A stretch of 64,000 nt of DNA. Source: Micromonospora kangleipakensis. Its GTDB lineage: Bacteria > Actinomycetota > Actinomycetes > Mycobacteriales > Micromonosporaceae. This document shows positions 9,202-18,447 of this stretch, piece after piece (positions within the stretch are counted from its first letter, which is position 1; each line of letters begins with the position of its first letter). Below the pieces are notes generated by a model. The model ran no database searches and had not been told where the DNA came from. It saw only the letters and a list, made by a program, of their open reading frames with translations. The DNA lies in the NCBI RefSeq assembly GCF_004217615.1, contig NZ_SHLD01000001.1, forward strand, positions 5,084,001 to 5,148,000. The letters are read 5' to 3'. The position numbers were made by a program, and so were the translations under genes.

Positions 9202-10107
9202 CTATTTCAGGCCGGTGGTGGCGATGCCGCGGACGAAGTGCCGCTGCAGCAGGAGGAAGACGATCAGCACGGGCAGCACCACCACCACGGAACCGGCGAG
9301 CAGCAGCCCGAACTTGGTCTCGTTCTGGCCCACGCTGAACAGGGCGAGGGCGACCGGAAGGGTGTACTTGTCCTCGGTCGTGGCCACCACGAGGGGCCAC
9401 AGGAAGCTGTTCCAGAAGGTGAGGAAGCTGAGGATGCCCAGTGCGGCGAGCGCCGGGCGGCACAGCGGCAGGACGACGCGGAGGAAGATACGGAGCTCGC
9501 CGGCGCCGTCCACCCTTGCGGACTCGATCAGCTCGTCCGGGATGGACAGCATGAACTGGCGCATGAGGAACGCACCCAGCGCCCAGGCCAGGAAGGGCAG
9601 CACCAGGCCGGCGTAGGTGTTGGTCAGGCCCATGTTGGCGACCAGCACGAACAACGGGACGAAGGTCACCATGCCGGGGACCATCACCGACCCCAGGACC
9701 AGACCGAACAGCGCGCGGCGGCCCGGAAAGCGCAGCTTGGCCAGGGCATAGCCGACCGCCGAGCAGAACATCAGATTGCCGAGGGTGATCAGGCCGGCGA
9801 CGATCGCCGAGTTCAGGAAGTACGTCGGGAAGTTCAGCCTGGCGAACAGGTCACGGAAGTTGCCGAGCGTCGGGTCGTGCGGCCACCAGGTCGGTGGGAC
9901 GAGCCGGATCTCGCTCTCCGGCTTCAACGACGACAGCAGCATCCAGACGAACGGGCCGACCATGGCGAGCAGCCCGATCACCAGCAGAACGTGCAGGACG
10001 ATGGTGGCGGCCCGGTCCCGAGGGCGCCGCGCCGTACGCCGTCCGGCTGCCTGAGGGGCCTCGGGTGAACGTTCCCGCCGACCGGTCGCGGTCACCGGTG
10101 TCGACAT
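9202..10107 (-). CDS. Carbohydrate ABC transporter permease, MalG type
   Basis: 301 residues with six predicted membrane helices after a 25-residue basic N-terminus. The EAA loop that docks the ATPase is DELIESARVDGAGELRIFLRVVLPLCRP, centred on the conserved Gly. It starts 4 bp after the stop of the MalF-type permease, so the two are translated together. The ATPase is missing, as usual in actinobacteria, where one MsiK-like ATPase serves many importers. Confidence 0.92.
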   Translation of the reverse strand: MSTPVTATGRRERSPEAPQAAGRRTARRPRDRAATIVLHVLLVIGLLAMVGPFVWMLLSSLKPESEIRLVPPTWWPHDPTLGNFRDLFARLNFPTYFLNSAIVAGLITLGNLMFCSAVGYALAKLRFPGRRALFGLVLGSVMVPGMVTFVPLFVLVANMGLTNTYAGLVLPFLAWALGAFLMRQFMLSIPDELIESARVDGAGELRIFLRVVLPLCRPALAALGILSFLTFWNSFLWPLVVATTEDKYTLPVALALFSVGQNETKFGLLLAGSVVVVLPVLIVFLLLQRHFVRGIATTGLK

Positions 10108-10111
10108 CGGA

Positions 10112-11041
10112 TCACCTACCCTCTTCGGAACGCAGCAGCCGGAACCACAGGATCGACATCAGCACGATCACCAGGAACAGCACATAGCTCATCGCCGCGG
10201 CGTAGCCGTAGTTGCCGAAGCCGAACTGGTTGTAGATGTGGTACGAGACCGACAACGTCGAGTTGAGCGGGCCGCCCTGGGTCATCACCAGCGGCTCCTC
10301 GAAGAACTGCAGGTAACCGATGGTGGCGATGACCCCGACGAAGAGCAGGGTCGGGCGCAGCGCGGGCAGCGTCACGTACCGCAGCTGTTGCCAGGTGGTC
10401 GCCCCGTCGATGCGCGCCGCCTCGTACAGTTCCTGCGGGATGGCCTGCAGACCGGCAAGGAAGATCACCATCTGGTAGCCGAGGTTGCGCCAGGCAGCCA
10501 TCACGATCAGCGACGGCAGGGCGAACCGCGTGTCGAAGAGCCAGTTCGGCCCGTCCACTCCGACGAGTCCCAGCAGGCTGTTGAGCAGACCGGAGTCCGG
10601 TTGGAGCAGGAATCGCCAGACCACGGAGATCGCCACGATGCTGGTCACGACGGGCAGGTAGTAGCCGACGCGGAACAGGGACCGGAACCGGGTCAGGCCC
10701 GAATTCAGCCCGAGCGCCGCCGCCAGTCCGGCCACCATCGTCAGCGGCACGCCGGCGAACACGAAGATGGCGGTGTTCACCGCGGCCTTGACGAACAGCT
10801 CGTCGTGCAGCAGCCGGCTGTAGTTGTGCATCCCGACGACGTTGACGCCGAGCGGGTTGCGCAGGTCGGCGCTGCGGATGTCGGTGAAGCTCATCAGCAG
10901 CGAGGCGAGCACGGGCCCGGCCATGAAGACCACGAACAGCACGGTGAAGGGAAGGGCGAAGCCCCAGCCGACCGCGGCCCGACGGAGGCGCAGGCCGCTG
11001 CGCCCCCGTCGGTTGGACGCGTCGGACGCGACCGCGGTCAT
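10112..11041 (-). CDS. Carbohydrate ABC transporter permease, MalF type
   Basis: 309 residues with six helices; the first spans about residues 29-50. The EAA motif is QELYEAARIDGATTWQQLRYVTLPALRP. The ATG lies 1 nt after the stop of the binding-protein gene (TGACATG), showing tight coupling. It forms the membrane pore with the MalG-type partner and takes up the sugar delivered by the upstream lipoprotein. Confidence 0.93.
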   Translation of the reverse strand: MTAVASDASNRRGRSGLRLRRAAVGWGFALPFTVLFVVFMAGPVLASLLMSFTDIRSADLRNPLGVNVVGMHNYSRLLHDELFVKAAVNTAIFVFAGVPLTMVAGLAAALGLNSGLTRFRSLFRVGYYLPVVTSIVAISVVWRFLLQPDSGLLNSLLGLVGVDGPNWLFDTRFALPSLIVMAAWRNLGYQMVIFLAGLQAIPQELYEAARIDGATTWQQLRYVTLPALRPTLLFVGVIATIGYLQFFEEPLVMTQGGPLNSTLSVSYHIYNQFGFGNYGYAAAMSYVLFLVIVLMSILWFRLLRSEEGR

Positions 11042-11042
11042 G

Positions 11043-12302
11043 TCAGGTCCCGGTGCCGATCGAGGTGGCCTGCTGCTGCATCGCCTTGGCGGCGTCCTCC
11101 GCCTTCAGTCCCGTCTTGCACATCTTCTCGACCTCGCCGTCGATCGCCGCGGCCACCTGCTCCCAGGTGGCGATGGTGGGCGGCGACTTGGCGTCCTCGA
11201 GTTGCTTGCCGAACGCCGACAGCTGGGGGTCGCCGCTCAGCGCCGGGTCGTCCCAGCCCTTCTTGGCCGCGGGCAGGTCGTTGACCGTCTTGTACCACTT
11301 GGCCTGCACCTCGGGGCGGGAGAGGTAGGAGACGAACTTCCAGCCGCCGTCGCGGTTCTTCGCGTCCTTGAACACCGCCAGATCTCCACCGCCGACGAAC
11401 GACGTGCCCGACTGCTTGGTGGGCATCGGCCACAGGTCGTACTTGCCGGCGCCGCCCTGGTCCTTCAGTACGCCGATGTGCCAGGGACCGGAGACGAACG
11501 CGCCGATCTGGCCCTTGACGAACGCCGGCTCAAGGGCGCCCTGCGGCAGGTCCTTGGGTGCGAGACCCTCGTCGAAGAAGGACTTGTAGAAAGCGAAGGC
11601 CTCGACCGCCTCCGGGCTGTCGAGGGTGAACTTCCCGTCCTTGGCCACGTCGCCGCCGTTCTGCCAGACGAACGGCATGACGGTCTGCCAGGAACCGGTC
11701 TGGCCGGGCTGGAGGTTGACGCCCCACTTGGCGCCACCCTTGTCCTTGAGCGCCTTGATCGCTGACTTGAACTCGTCCCAGTCCTTCGGTGGGGTGGTGA
11801 CCCCGGCCTTGGTGGCGACCGCCTTGTTCACATAGAGCAGCCGCGTCTCCACGTACCACGGCACTCCGTAGGAGGTGCCGTCCACGACCGTGGTGTTCCA
11901 CGCACCCTCGTAGAAGTCGTCCTTCTTGATCAGATCGGACGGGGTCACGTCGAGCCCGCCGGTCTTGGCGAACTCGCCCATCCACGTGGTGCCGATGAGG
12001 CTGACGTCGGGCGTCTGCTTACCGGCGATGGCGGTGGCGAGCTTGTCGTGTGCCCCGTCCCAGGGGACGGCGGTCACCGTGACCTTCGCGTCCGGATTCT
12101 CCTTCATGAAGTCATCGGCGATCACCGAGAGCTTCTCGCCCTCGGTACCCATCGCCCAGACCGTGATGTCGCCCTTCGCCTTGCCCTCGCCGACGGGCTT
12201 GGCGGCCCCCTGGTTGCCTCCGCCGCCGTCGCGGCCGCAGCCGCTCAGCGCGAGTACCGCCGCGAGGGCCACGGCGACGCCTCTACGGGTCCCTGTTCTC
12301 AT
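11043..12302 (-). CDS. Extracellular sugar-binding lipoprotein of an ABC importer
   Basis: 419 residues. The signal ends in lipobox LALSGCG, so Cys about residue 21 is lipidated and the protein sits on the outer face of the membrane. A Gly/Asn linker leads into a group-1 binding fold: ITVWAMGTEGEKLSVIADDF at the start, WYVETRLLYVNKAVATKAG and FVSGPWHIGVLKDQG further on. The ATG is preceded by GGAGG (8 nt) and shares its A with the TGA of the LacI gene (TGATG), so regulator and binding protein are translationally coupled. A longer upstream frame lies inside the regulator and is rejected. Confidence 0.92.
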   Translation of the reverse strand: MRTGTRRGVAVALAAVLALSGCGRDGGGGNQGAAKPVGEGKAKGDITVWAMGTEGEKLSVIADDFMKENPDAKVTVTAVPWDGAHDKLATAIAGKQTPDVSLIGTTWMGEFAKTGGLDVTPSDLIKKDDFYEGAWNTTVVDGTSYGVPWYVETRLLYVNKAVATKAGVTTPPKDWDEFKSAIKALKDKGGAKWGVNLQPGQTGSWQTVMPFVWQNGGDVAKDGKFTLDSPEAVEAFAFYKSFFDEGLAPKDLPQGALEPAFVKGQIGAFVSGPWHIGVLKDQGGAGKYDLWPMPTKQSGTSFVGGGDLAVFKDAKNRDGGWKFVSYLSRPEVQAKWYKTVNDLPAAKKGWDDPALSGDPQLSAFGKQLEDAKSPPTIATWEQVAAAIDGEVEKMCKTGLKAEDAAKAMQQQATSIGTGT

Positions 12303-13336
12303 CACGGAACCTCCATTTCGTTCGGATGTTGTCCGCAGCTCGTGCGGATGACGAGCTGCGTTCTCAGCACCTCTCGCCGTACCGGGAGACGACTGCTCGC
12401 CACCCGGTCCTGCAGCCACCGGGCCGCCGTCGCGCCCAACTCGCGCATCGGCTGGCGCACCGTGGTGAGCCCCGCGTACCGGGCGGCCATCACGTCGTCC
12501 CAGCCGACGATCGCGACGTCATCGGGAACGGACCGGCCCAGCTGTTTCGCCGCCGCCAGCGCCCCTAGCGCGACCTCGTCGTTCGCACAGACCAACGCCT
12601 GGGGAGGGGGCGATCCCGCGAGCGCTCGCCGCGCCGCTTCCTGCCCCGCTGGTACGTCGAAGGCGCAGCGCAGCGGCGCACGCGGAGGCCGGATTCCGCG
12701 GTCGACGAGCGCCGAACGAAAGGCGTCGTAGCGGGCGGTCACGTCGGACGACTCGTCGGGGTCGCCCAGGTAGGCGAATCGCCGGTAGCCGTGCGCGACC
12801 AGATGGGCGACCAGCTCGCGTGCGCTGGCCTCGCTGTCCGTCGTGACGGTGTCCAGCTCGCCGACCGGGAGCCGGGCCAGCAGGACGGTGGGCATGCCGG
12901 TCGCGGCGACCTGGGCGACCACGCCGTCGGACACGGTCCGGCCCATGATCGCCATGCCGTCGACGCGACGGGCCAGGTCAAGCACCTTTCGGCCCGGATC
13001 CGTCCGACCGTGCGTGGCCAGGATCAGGACGCTGCTGCCGACTTCGGCGGCGACTTCTTCGTACCCGAGGATCACCTCGGCGTAGTACGGGCCGGAGAGG
13101 TCCGGAAAGACGATGCCGTTGGCCGCGTGCCGGCCCTCGGCCAGCGACTGCCCCAGGCGACTGGGCCGGAACTGCAGCTCCTCCACCACCTCGAGGACCC
13201 GCCGACGGGTCTCCCCGGCTACCTGCCCGCCACTCCGCAGGGCTCGGGACACAGTGGCGATCGAGACGCCCACCCGCTGCGCGACCTCGTAGATCGTCAC
13301 CTGCCGTCGATCCTGCGGGTTCACCATGGCCCCCAA
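12302..13336 (-). CDS. LacI-family regulator, first gene of the sugar ABC operon
   Basis: 344 residues. The N-terminal helix-turn-helix is VTIYEVAQRVGVSIATVSRALRSG with the hinge helix after it; the rest is a periplasmic-binding-protein-like ligand domain with VCANDEVALGALAAAKQLG and VAIVGWDDVMAARY, both signatures of LacI members. It heads a five-gene operon with the importer and the GH144-like enzyme, so it probably represses its own operon and is released by the imported sugar. Two LacI-like half-symmetrical sites lie just upstream of its start. Confidence 0.93.
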   Translation of the reverse strand: MGAMVNPQDRRQVTIYEVAQRVGVSIATVSRALRSGGQVAGETRRRVLEVVEELQFRPSRLGQSLAEGRHAANGIVFPDLSGPYYAEVILGYEEVAAEVGSSVLILATHGRTDPGRKVLDLARRVDGMAIMGRTVSDGVVAQVAATGMPTVLLARLPVGELDTVTTDSEASARELVAHLVAHGYRRFAYLGDPDESSDVTARYDAFRSALVDRGIRPPRAPLRCAFDVPAGQEAARRALAGSPPPQALVCANDEVALGALAAAKQLGRSVPDDVAIVGWDDVMAARYAGLTTVRQPMRELGATAARWLQDRVASSRLPVRREVLRTQLVIRTSCGQHPNEMEVP

Positions 13337-13345
13337 AGCGGGATG

Positions 13346-13376
13346 AAAAGCGGTTACACCTACCGAAAGCGCTTAC
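13346..13376. promoter_or_regulatory. Pair of LacI-type operator sites before the ABC operon
   Basis: AAAAGCGGTTAC and GAAAGCGCTTAC lie 19 bp apart in the 109-bp gap upstream of the LacI-led operon. The second is an almost perfect palindrome around the CG centre. Both match the form of the sites before the GH39 and GH35 genes. Confidence 0.55.
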
Positions 13377-13445
13377 AGTGGATCGACCGATGCGGCTCAA
13401 CTGCTCGAACAGGTATGTCGTCCGGCGGACGAACAGGGGCTCTCC

Positions 13446-14477
13446 TCATGTGCCGGTACCTCCGGTCACGGGGTTCGCCGGACAGCCGCAGCTGCGGCGC
13501 AGGACGAGTTCCGTGGGCAGCACGATGTCGCCGCAGGGGACGCGCTCCGGCTCGTTCACCGCGGTGAGGATCAGCCGGGCCGCCTCGGCCGCCAGCTCCC
13601 GGACCGGCTGGCGGATGGTGGTCAGCGCCGGGTTGACCAGGGCGGCGATCGGGGCGTCGTCGAAGCCGGTGATGACGACGTCCTGCGGCACCCGCAGGCC
13701 CCGACCGAGTGCTCCGACGAGGACACCGAGGGCGGTCTCGTCGTTGGCGCAGACCACGCCGGCGGGTCGGCTGTCGGGGCGCAGCAGCTGTTCGGCGGCG
13801 AGGACTCCGTCGGCCTGCTGCATGCTCACCGCGACCGGCGAGGCCGGCGGGGTGACCCCCGCCGCCCGGTGGGCGGCGAGGAATCCGGCCCAGCGCTCGC
13901 TGACGTCGGGCGACCCCTCGGGGTTGCCCACGAACACCAGGTCGGTCAGTTGATGATCGAGTAGCAGGTGCCGGGTCAGCTCGGCCATGCTGGCGGCGTT
14001 CTCGGCCCGTACCGAGGGCACGGCGCCGGGACCCTCGCCCGCGACGACCACGACCGGCACCATCTCTGCCAGCCGGAGCAGGGTCGGTTCGGAGATGGTG
14101 CCGCCGATGACCGCCAGCCCGTCCACCCGCCGGGCCATCTCCAGCGCCTGCGCGTCGGAGTCCGAACGCAGATGTGTGCAGAGGATGTGCACGCTGGCCC
14201 GCGACGGAACGGCCTCGGACTCGAAGCCCTGGATCAACTCGGTGAAGTACGGACCGGACAGGCCCGGGAAGACCAGGCCCAGCGCGCCGTGCCGACCGGC
14301 GGCGAGCGCGCGACCGAGGTGGTCGGGGCGGTAGCCGTGCTTCTCGATCGCCTCGAGCACCCGACGGCGCATCTCCTCGGACACCTGACCGGTGCCGTTG
14401 GAGACCCGCGAGACGGTCGCGACCGAGACACCGGCCAGTCGGGCGATCTCGCGGACGGTGAGCCGACTGTTGCCCAT
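13446..14477 (-). CDS. Second LacI-family regulator
   Basis: 343 residues. HTH at the very start: LTVREIARLAGVSVATVSRVSNG. The effector domain has LGLVFPGLSGPYFTELIQG, GVVCANDETALGVLVGALG and VVITGFDDAPIAAL. It is about half identical by eye to the adjacent regulator and ends in the same style (LVLRRSCG), so the two look like paralogues. The ATG at MGNSRLTVRE is chosen over an upstream in-frame ATG because the HTH must be close to the N-terminus and GAGGGAG lies 4-5 nt before it. It is divergent from the GH35 gene, its likely target. Confidence 0.92.
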   Translation of the reverse strand: MGNSRLTVREIARLAGVSVATVSRVSNGTGQVSEEMRRRVLEAIEKHGYRPDHLGRALAAGRHGALGLVFPGLSGPYFTELIQGFESEAVPSRASVHILCTHLRSDSDAQALEMARRVDGLAVIGGTISEPTLLRLAEMVPVVVVAGEGPGAVPSVRAENAASMAELTRHLLLDHQLTDLVFVGNPEGSPDVSERWAGFLAAHRAAGVTPPASPVAVSMQQADGVLAAEQLLRPDSRPAGVVCANDETALGVLVGALGRGLRVPQDVVITGFDDAPIAALVNPALTTIRQPVRELAAEAARLILTAVNEPERVPCGDIVLPTELVLRRSCGCPANPVTGGTGT

Positions 14478-14492
14478 GACTCCCTCGATCCG

Positions 14493-14520
14493 TAACGTGC
14501 GGTTAACAGAAACCGGTTTC
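14493..14520. promoter_or_regulatory. LacI-type operators between divergent LacI and GH35 genes
   Basis: GAAACCGGTTTC (14509-14520) is a perfect 12-bp palindrome with a CG centre. Just before it, GTAACGTGCGGTTAAC is a looser inverted repeat. Both lie in the 119-bp divergent gap, where they could control both genes. Confidence 0.6.
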
Positions 14521-14596
14521 AGGCGACCATATGCAGACGCGTCGAAGTTCACAAGGGTCGGGTCCACAATCTCCGGTGAGGGGAGCGCTGCCCCAC

Positions 14597-16999
14597 ATGT
14601 CCACGGTGCTACTCGAGGACCGCAGGATCGTCATCGACGGCCGACCGCACCTGCTGCTCTGCGGGGAGGTGCACTACTTCCGGCTGGCTCGCACCGACTG
14701 GGCCGACCGGCTCGACCGGCTGCGGGAGTGCGGCGGGGACACCGTCGCGACGTACGTGCCGTGGCTGTGGCACGAACTGCCCGACGGCTCCGTCGACCTG
14801 ACCGGACGAACACACGAACAACGCGACCTGGCCGGCTTCCTGGACCTCGCCCACCAGCGCGGGCTACGGGCGGTGGTCCGACCCGGGCCGTTCATCATGG
14901 CCGAGGTCAAGAACGAGGGCATCCCGTACCGGGTGTACGAGGAACACCGGCACCTGCTCCCCACCACCTGGGACGGCGCGCCGATCAGCACCCGCACGAT
15001 CGACTATCTCGCGCCGGAGTTCCTCGCCGCCGCCGCCGCCTGGTACGCCCAGGTGATGCCGATGATCGCCGACCGGCTCGCGGGGCGCGGCGGGCCGGTG
15101 GTGGCGGTGCAACTGGACAACGAGATCGGGATGCTGTCCTGGGTGACCAACTCCCCCGACCTCACCGCCGGGCTCTGCGCCGACCTGGCCCGCTGGGCGG
15201 TCGACCGGTACGGCAAGGAAGGCGCGGCCGCCCGGATCGGCGCCGACCCCACCGACCCGCGGGCCTGGGCGACCGCCCTGCGCACCCCGGCGGAACGGGA
15301 GTCCCTCACGCTCCACGACGACCTGGGCCGCTACATGCGGGACCGCTACCGCCGCTACGTGGCCGCGCTACGCGACAGCGCCGAACGGCACGGCGTCCGT
15401 GGGGTGCCGTTGCTGGTGAACGTGCACGGCACCAGCGGCGGACGGGGGCGTACCTTCCCCATCGGGATCAGCCAGCTCTTCGAGGCCTACCGCGGCCAGC
15501 CCCAGCTGACCTCCGGCTCGGACTACTACCTCGGCGACCTGACCGTCACCAACGTCGCCGACCTGTACATCTCCAACGCCTTCCTGGCCGCGACGCACGG
15601 ACCCGACCAGCCGCTGACCTGCCTGGAGTTCGAGGCCGGCAACGGCGACTACGGCGAGGACCTGTCCGTCCGCCACCCACCCGAGGCGATCGAGCTGAAG
15701 ACCCGGCTCTGCGTGGCCCAGGGCAACCGGCTGCTCAACCTCTACCTGTTCGCCGGCGGCCACAATCCACCGCTGGCCGAGCCGGTCGGCGACGGCAACG
15801 ACCGTCTCGCCTTCACCGGTGAGCGGCACGGCTTCGCCGCCCCGGTCGACCCGGAAGGACGGCTCAACCCCACGTACGACGCCGCGCGACGCGCGCTGCA
15901 CACCGTCCGCGGGGTGGCCGACCTGCTGGCCGACGGCGACGAGGAGCACGACGGGCTGGCGTTGGGCTTCGTACCCGACCACTACCTCACCGAGTACCGC
16001 CATCCTGGCTCGACCGCCCGGACCGATCAGGTGGGCGAGCTGGAGCGGTTCCGGGGTATGGGCTCGCGGGACGTGCTGGCCCGGGCCCTGCTGCTGGGCG
16101 GGTTCTCCTTCCCCGCGGTCAACCTGCAGGCGCCGCCACCGGCCGACAGCCCGCGGGTGATCGCCCTGGCCACCGCGCCCACGCTCGGCGCGGACGTGCA
16201 GCGGCGGCTCGTGGACCACCTCCGGGCCGGTGGGCGGCTGCTCCTGCACGGACCGCTGCCGGAGCGTGGTCACGACGGCACTCCCTGCACGCTGCTCGCC
16301 GACGCGCTCGGCGTGACCGCTGACGGGTGGATGGAGGGCGGGCCGCACTACTTTCCGTCGGTGGTCGGGCGGGACTGGGCAGCCGGGCCGGCGGAGGTTC
16401 GCGTCGGCTACGCCCAACTGCTCGCCGGCGCCGGTGAGCCGGTACTCGTCGAGGTCGGCTCCGGCCGCCCGTGCGCGATGGAGGTCACCGTCGGCGCCGG
16501 TAGGGCCCTGATCATCGCGGCGGACCACCCCTGCCACCTCGACTTCTGGCGGGCGGCCCTGGAACGGCTGGGCGTACGGCCCCGCCTGCGGCACGACGCC
16601 GACGAGCCCGGCCTGGTGCTCACCTCCACCGTCGACCGCGCCGGTCAACGCCTGCTGCACCTGCTCAACGTCGCCCCGTCGGCCGTCGAGTTCACTCTGC
16701 GCCACCGGGACCGACCCGTCCTGTCGGGACGACGGCTGCGGATTCCGGCGCGGGCCGGACTGATGCTCCCCGCCGGTGTGCGGGTGGGGGCCACCACGCT
16801 GGTGGAGACGAGCTGCGAGCTGGTGTCCCGGTCGGAGGACGAGGTGCTGCTGCTGCCCACCCAGGCCGAGGACGTCGCCGTGTTCTCCACCGACCGAGAG
16901 GTGTCGGCCGAGGGCGGACACGTGACGGTCGACGGCAACCAGGTCACCGTCACCATCCGGTCAGCCGACGGTCACCCGGTCAGGGTGGCTCTCAGGTGA
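14597..16999 (+). CDS. GH35 beta-galactosidase-like enzyme
   Basis: 800 residues, no signal peptide. The GH35 barrel begins at once: IVIDGRPHLLLCGEVHYFRLAR, then the substrate-contact strand VVRPGPFIMAEVKNEGIPYRV. The acid/base Glu is in VAVQLDNEIGM (about residue 176); the nucleophile is one of the Glu residues of CLEFEAGNGDY (about 344-346). A large C-terminal part includes a glutamine-amidotransferase-like middle domain (RLLLHGPLPERG), as in actinobacterial GH35 and GH42 proteins. The ATG of MSTVLLEDRR is chosen as the start; GAGGGGAG lies about 11 nt upstream. Probably cytosolic, acting on oligosaccharides brought in by the nearby importer. Confidence 0.87.
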   Translation: MSTVLLEDRRIVIDGRPHLLLCGEVHYFRLARTDWADRLDRLRECGGDTVATYVPWLWHELPDGSVDLTGRTHEQRDLAGFLDLAHQRGLRAVVRPGPFIMAEVKNEGIPYRVYEEHRHLLPTTWDGAPISTRTIDYLAPEFLAAAAAWYAQVMPMIADRLAGRGGPVVAVQLDNEIGMLSWVTNSPDLTAGLCADLARWAVDRYGKEGAAARIGADPTDPRAWATALRTPAERESLTLHDDLGRYMRDRYRRYVAALRDSAERHGVRGVPLLVNVHGTSGGRGRTFPIGISQLFEAYRGQPQLTSGSDYYLGDLTVTNVADLYISNAFLAATHGPDQPLTCLEFEAGNGDYGEDLSVRHPPEAIELKTRLCVAQGNRLLNLYLFAGGHNPPLAEPVGDGNDRLAFTGERHGFAAPVDPEGRLNPTYDAARRALHTVRGVADLLADGDEEHDGLALGFVPDHYLTEYRHPGSTARTDQVGELERFRGMGSRDVLARALLLGGFSFPAVNLQAPPPADSPRVIALATAPTLGADVQRRLVDHLRAGGRLLLHGPLPERGHDGTPCTLLADALGVTADGWMEGGPHYFPSVVGRDWAAGPAEVRVGYAQLLAGAGEPVLVEVGSGRPCAMEVTVGAGRALIIAADHPCHLDFWRAALERLGVRPRLRHDADEPGLVLTSTVDRAGQRLLHLLNVAPSAVEFTLRHRDRPVLSGRRLRIPARAGLMLPAGVRVGATTLVETSCELVSRSEDEVLLLPTQAEDVAVFSTDREVSAEGGHVTVDGNQVTVTIRSADGHPVRVALR

Positions 17000-17008
17000 C
17001 CGGTGTGC

Positions 17009-17034
17009 CGGCACCGGCCTGTCGCCGGGTGCCG
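17009..17034. terminator. Possible terminator between convergent GH35 and sigma genes
   Basis: CGGCACC pairs with GGTGCCG around a 12-nt loop, just after the GH35 stop. The stem is short, so this is weak. The remaining 190 bp before the sigma-factor stop hold nothing else I can recognise. Confidence 0.35.
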
Positions 17035-17225
17035 CCCCAGCCGGCAGGATGGTCGATGCCCGTTCCCGCCCGCCCGCACCGTGCCGACCCGCACGGGGGG
17101 TGTCCGACCTGCGCGCGATGGGACTGTTCGTCTGCCGGGCGCCGGCCGTCGCCACCACCCTCGCCTTCAATGCGGCGGCCGCGGCCCTCGGGTCTTTTCG
17201 GCGCCTGCCGGGAGGATGGCGCTGC

Positions 17226-18038
17226 TCAGTAGGTGTCGACCAACTGCGTCCGGAGCTTGGCCAGTGCGCGGGCCAACAGCCGGGAGACATGCATCTGCGA
17301 TACGCCGATTTTTACGGCGATTTCGCTCTGCGTCAGGTTTCCGTAGAAGCGCAGGGTCAGGATCTTCTGCTCACGCTCGTCAAGGGTGGCCAGCGCCGGG
17401 CCGAGGGCGACACGCAGCTCGGCGAGGGCGAACTCGCCGTCCTCGCCGCCGAGCATCTCGCCCAGCTCGGTAGCCCGCTCACCGCTGCCGATCGGGGTGG
17501 ACAGCGACACCGCGTTGTACGCGCGGGCGCCCTCCAGGCCCTCCAGGACCTCTTCCTCTGTCAGCTTGAGGTGCGCGGCGATGTCGGCCACCGTCGGGGA
17601 GCGACCCAACGTCTGCAGCAGAGTGCTGTTGGCGTCGGAGATGGCCAGCCGCAGCTCCTGCAGGCGGCGGGGCACCCGGATGTCCCAGGTGCGGTCCCGG
17701 AAGTGCCGCTTCAGCTCCCCCACGATGGTGGGGATCGCGTAACCGGCGAAGTCGACGCCACGTGACGGGTCGAACTTGTCGATCGCCTTGATCAGCCCCA
17801 CGGCCGCGGTCTGCGTCAGGTCTCCGGTCGGCTCGCCACGACCGCTGTAACGCCGGGCGAGGTGGTTGGCCAGCGGCAGCCAGGCCTCGATCGCTCGGTC
17901 ACGCATCGCCGCGCGGGACGGGTGGCCGGCGGGCAGCGCGGCCATCGCGAGGAGCAGCTGGGTGGCGGGCGAGTCGACGGAGGCGTGGTCAGCGCGGGTC
18001 TTCGGCTCAACGGGCCGGTCGGTGGTCGTGGTGATCAT
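17226..18038 (-). CDS. SigB/SigF-family RNA polymerase sigma factor
   Basis: 270 residues with sigma regions 2, 3 and 4 in order: LANHLARRYSGRGEPTGDL and DLTQTAAVGLIKAIDKFDP (2.1-2.2), FAGYAIPTIVGELKRHFRD (2.3-2.4, the SigF hallmark), then LGRSPTVADIAAHL (3) and LTQSEIAVKIGVSQMHVSRLLARAL (4.2). Such factors drive stress or sporulation promoters and are normally held by an anti-sigma kinase; none lies nearby, so it may be controlled elsewhere. ATG is chosen inside a longer frame because GGAGGAAG sits 6 nt before it. Confidence 0.93.
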   Translation of the reverse strand: MITTTTDRPVEPKTRADHASVDSPATQLLLAMAALPAGHPSRAAMRDRAIEAWLPLANHLARRYSGRGEPTGDLTQTAAVGLIKAIDKFDPSRGVDFAGYAIPTIVGELKRHFRDRTWDIRVPRRLQELRLAISDANSTLLQTLGRSPTVADIAAHLKLTEEEVLEGLEGARAYNAVSLSTPIGSGERATELGEMLGGEDGEFALAELRVALGPALATLDEREQKILTLRFYGNLTQSEIAVKIGVSQMHVSRLLARALAKLRTQLVDTY

Positions 18039-18447
18039 GCTGCTTCCTCCGCATCGCACCGGCCGCGCTCCGCCTCTGCGGCGCCAACCGTCTGAGCAGA
18101 CAGTAGACCAACAGGCTCAGATAACCTAGCCGAAAGGACGATGCCAAGAGTCAGCCATGCAGATAGTGGCCCGCCGCCGGTGACCGCGGAGACCGCGTCG
18201 CCTCGCCCACCGCCGCCGGACGGTCGAGCTTCAGCAGTAGTCGGCCGCAGCGGCTCCGCTGCGACGGCGGCGCATGACGGACGGCGACGCCGGGTATGGT
18301 GCGGTGTGCCGGTGTCGCCGGGCGGTCGCCCGCGATCGAGAGACCACCATCGGGTGGCAGTGCGAGCGCCGGCTCGCCACGAACACGAAACTGCGCGGCG
18401 AGAACCGCCCGCGACCCCATGTGTCCCTCTGAAAATAGGAATGCTGC
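18039..18447. other. Non-coding stretch
   Basis: No gene, repeat or clear promoter recognised in this 409-bp gap upstream of the sigma-factor gene. It should hold the sigma gene's promoter. Confidence 0.5.

Noticed and set aside
7218..9338. 706-codon plus-strand frame opposite the GH144-like gene
   Set aside because: Composition is Arg/Gly/Val-rich without family features; the minus strand holds a clear secreted enzyme with signal peptide.
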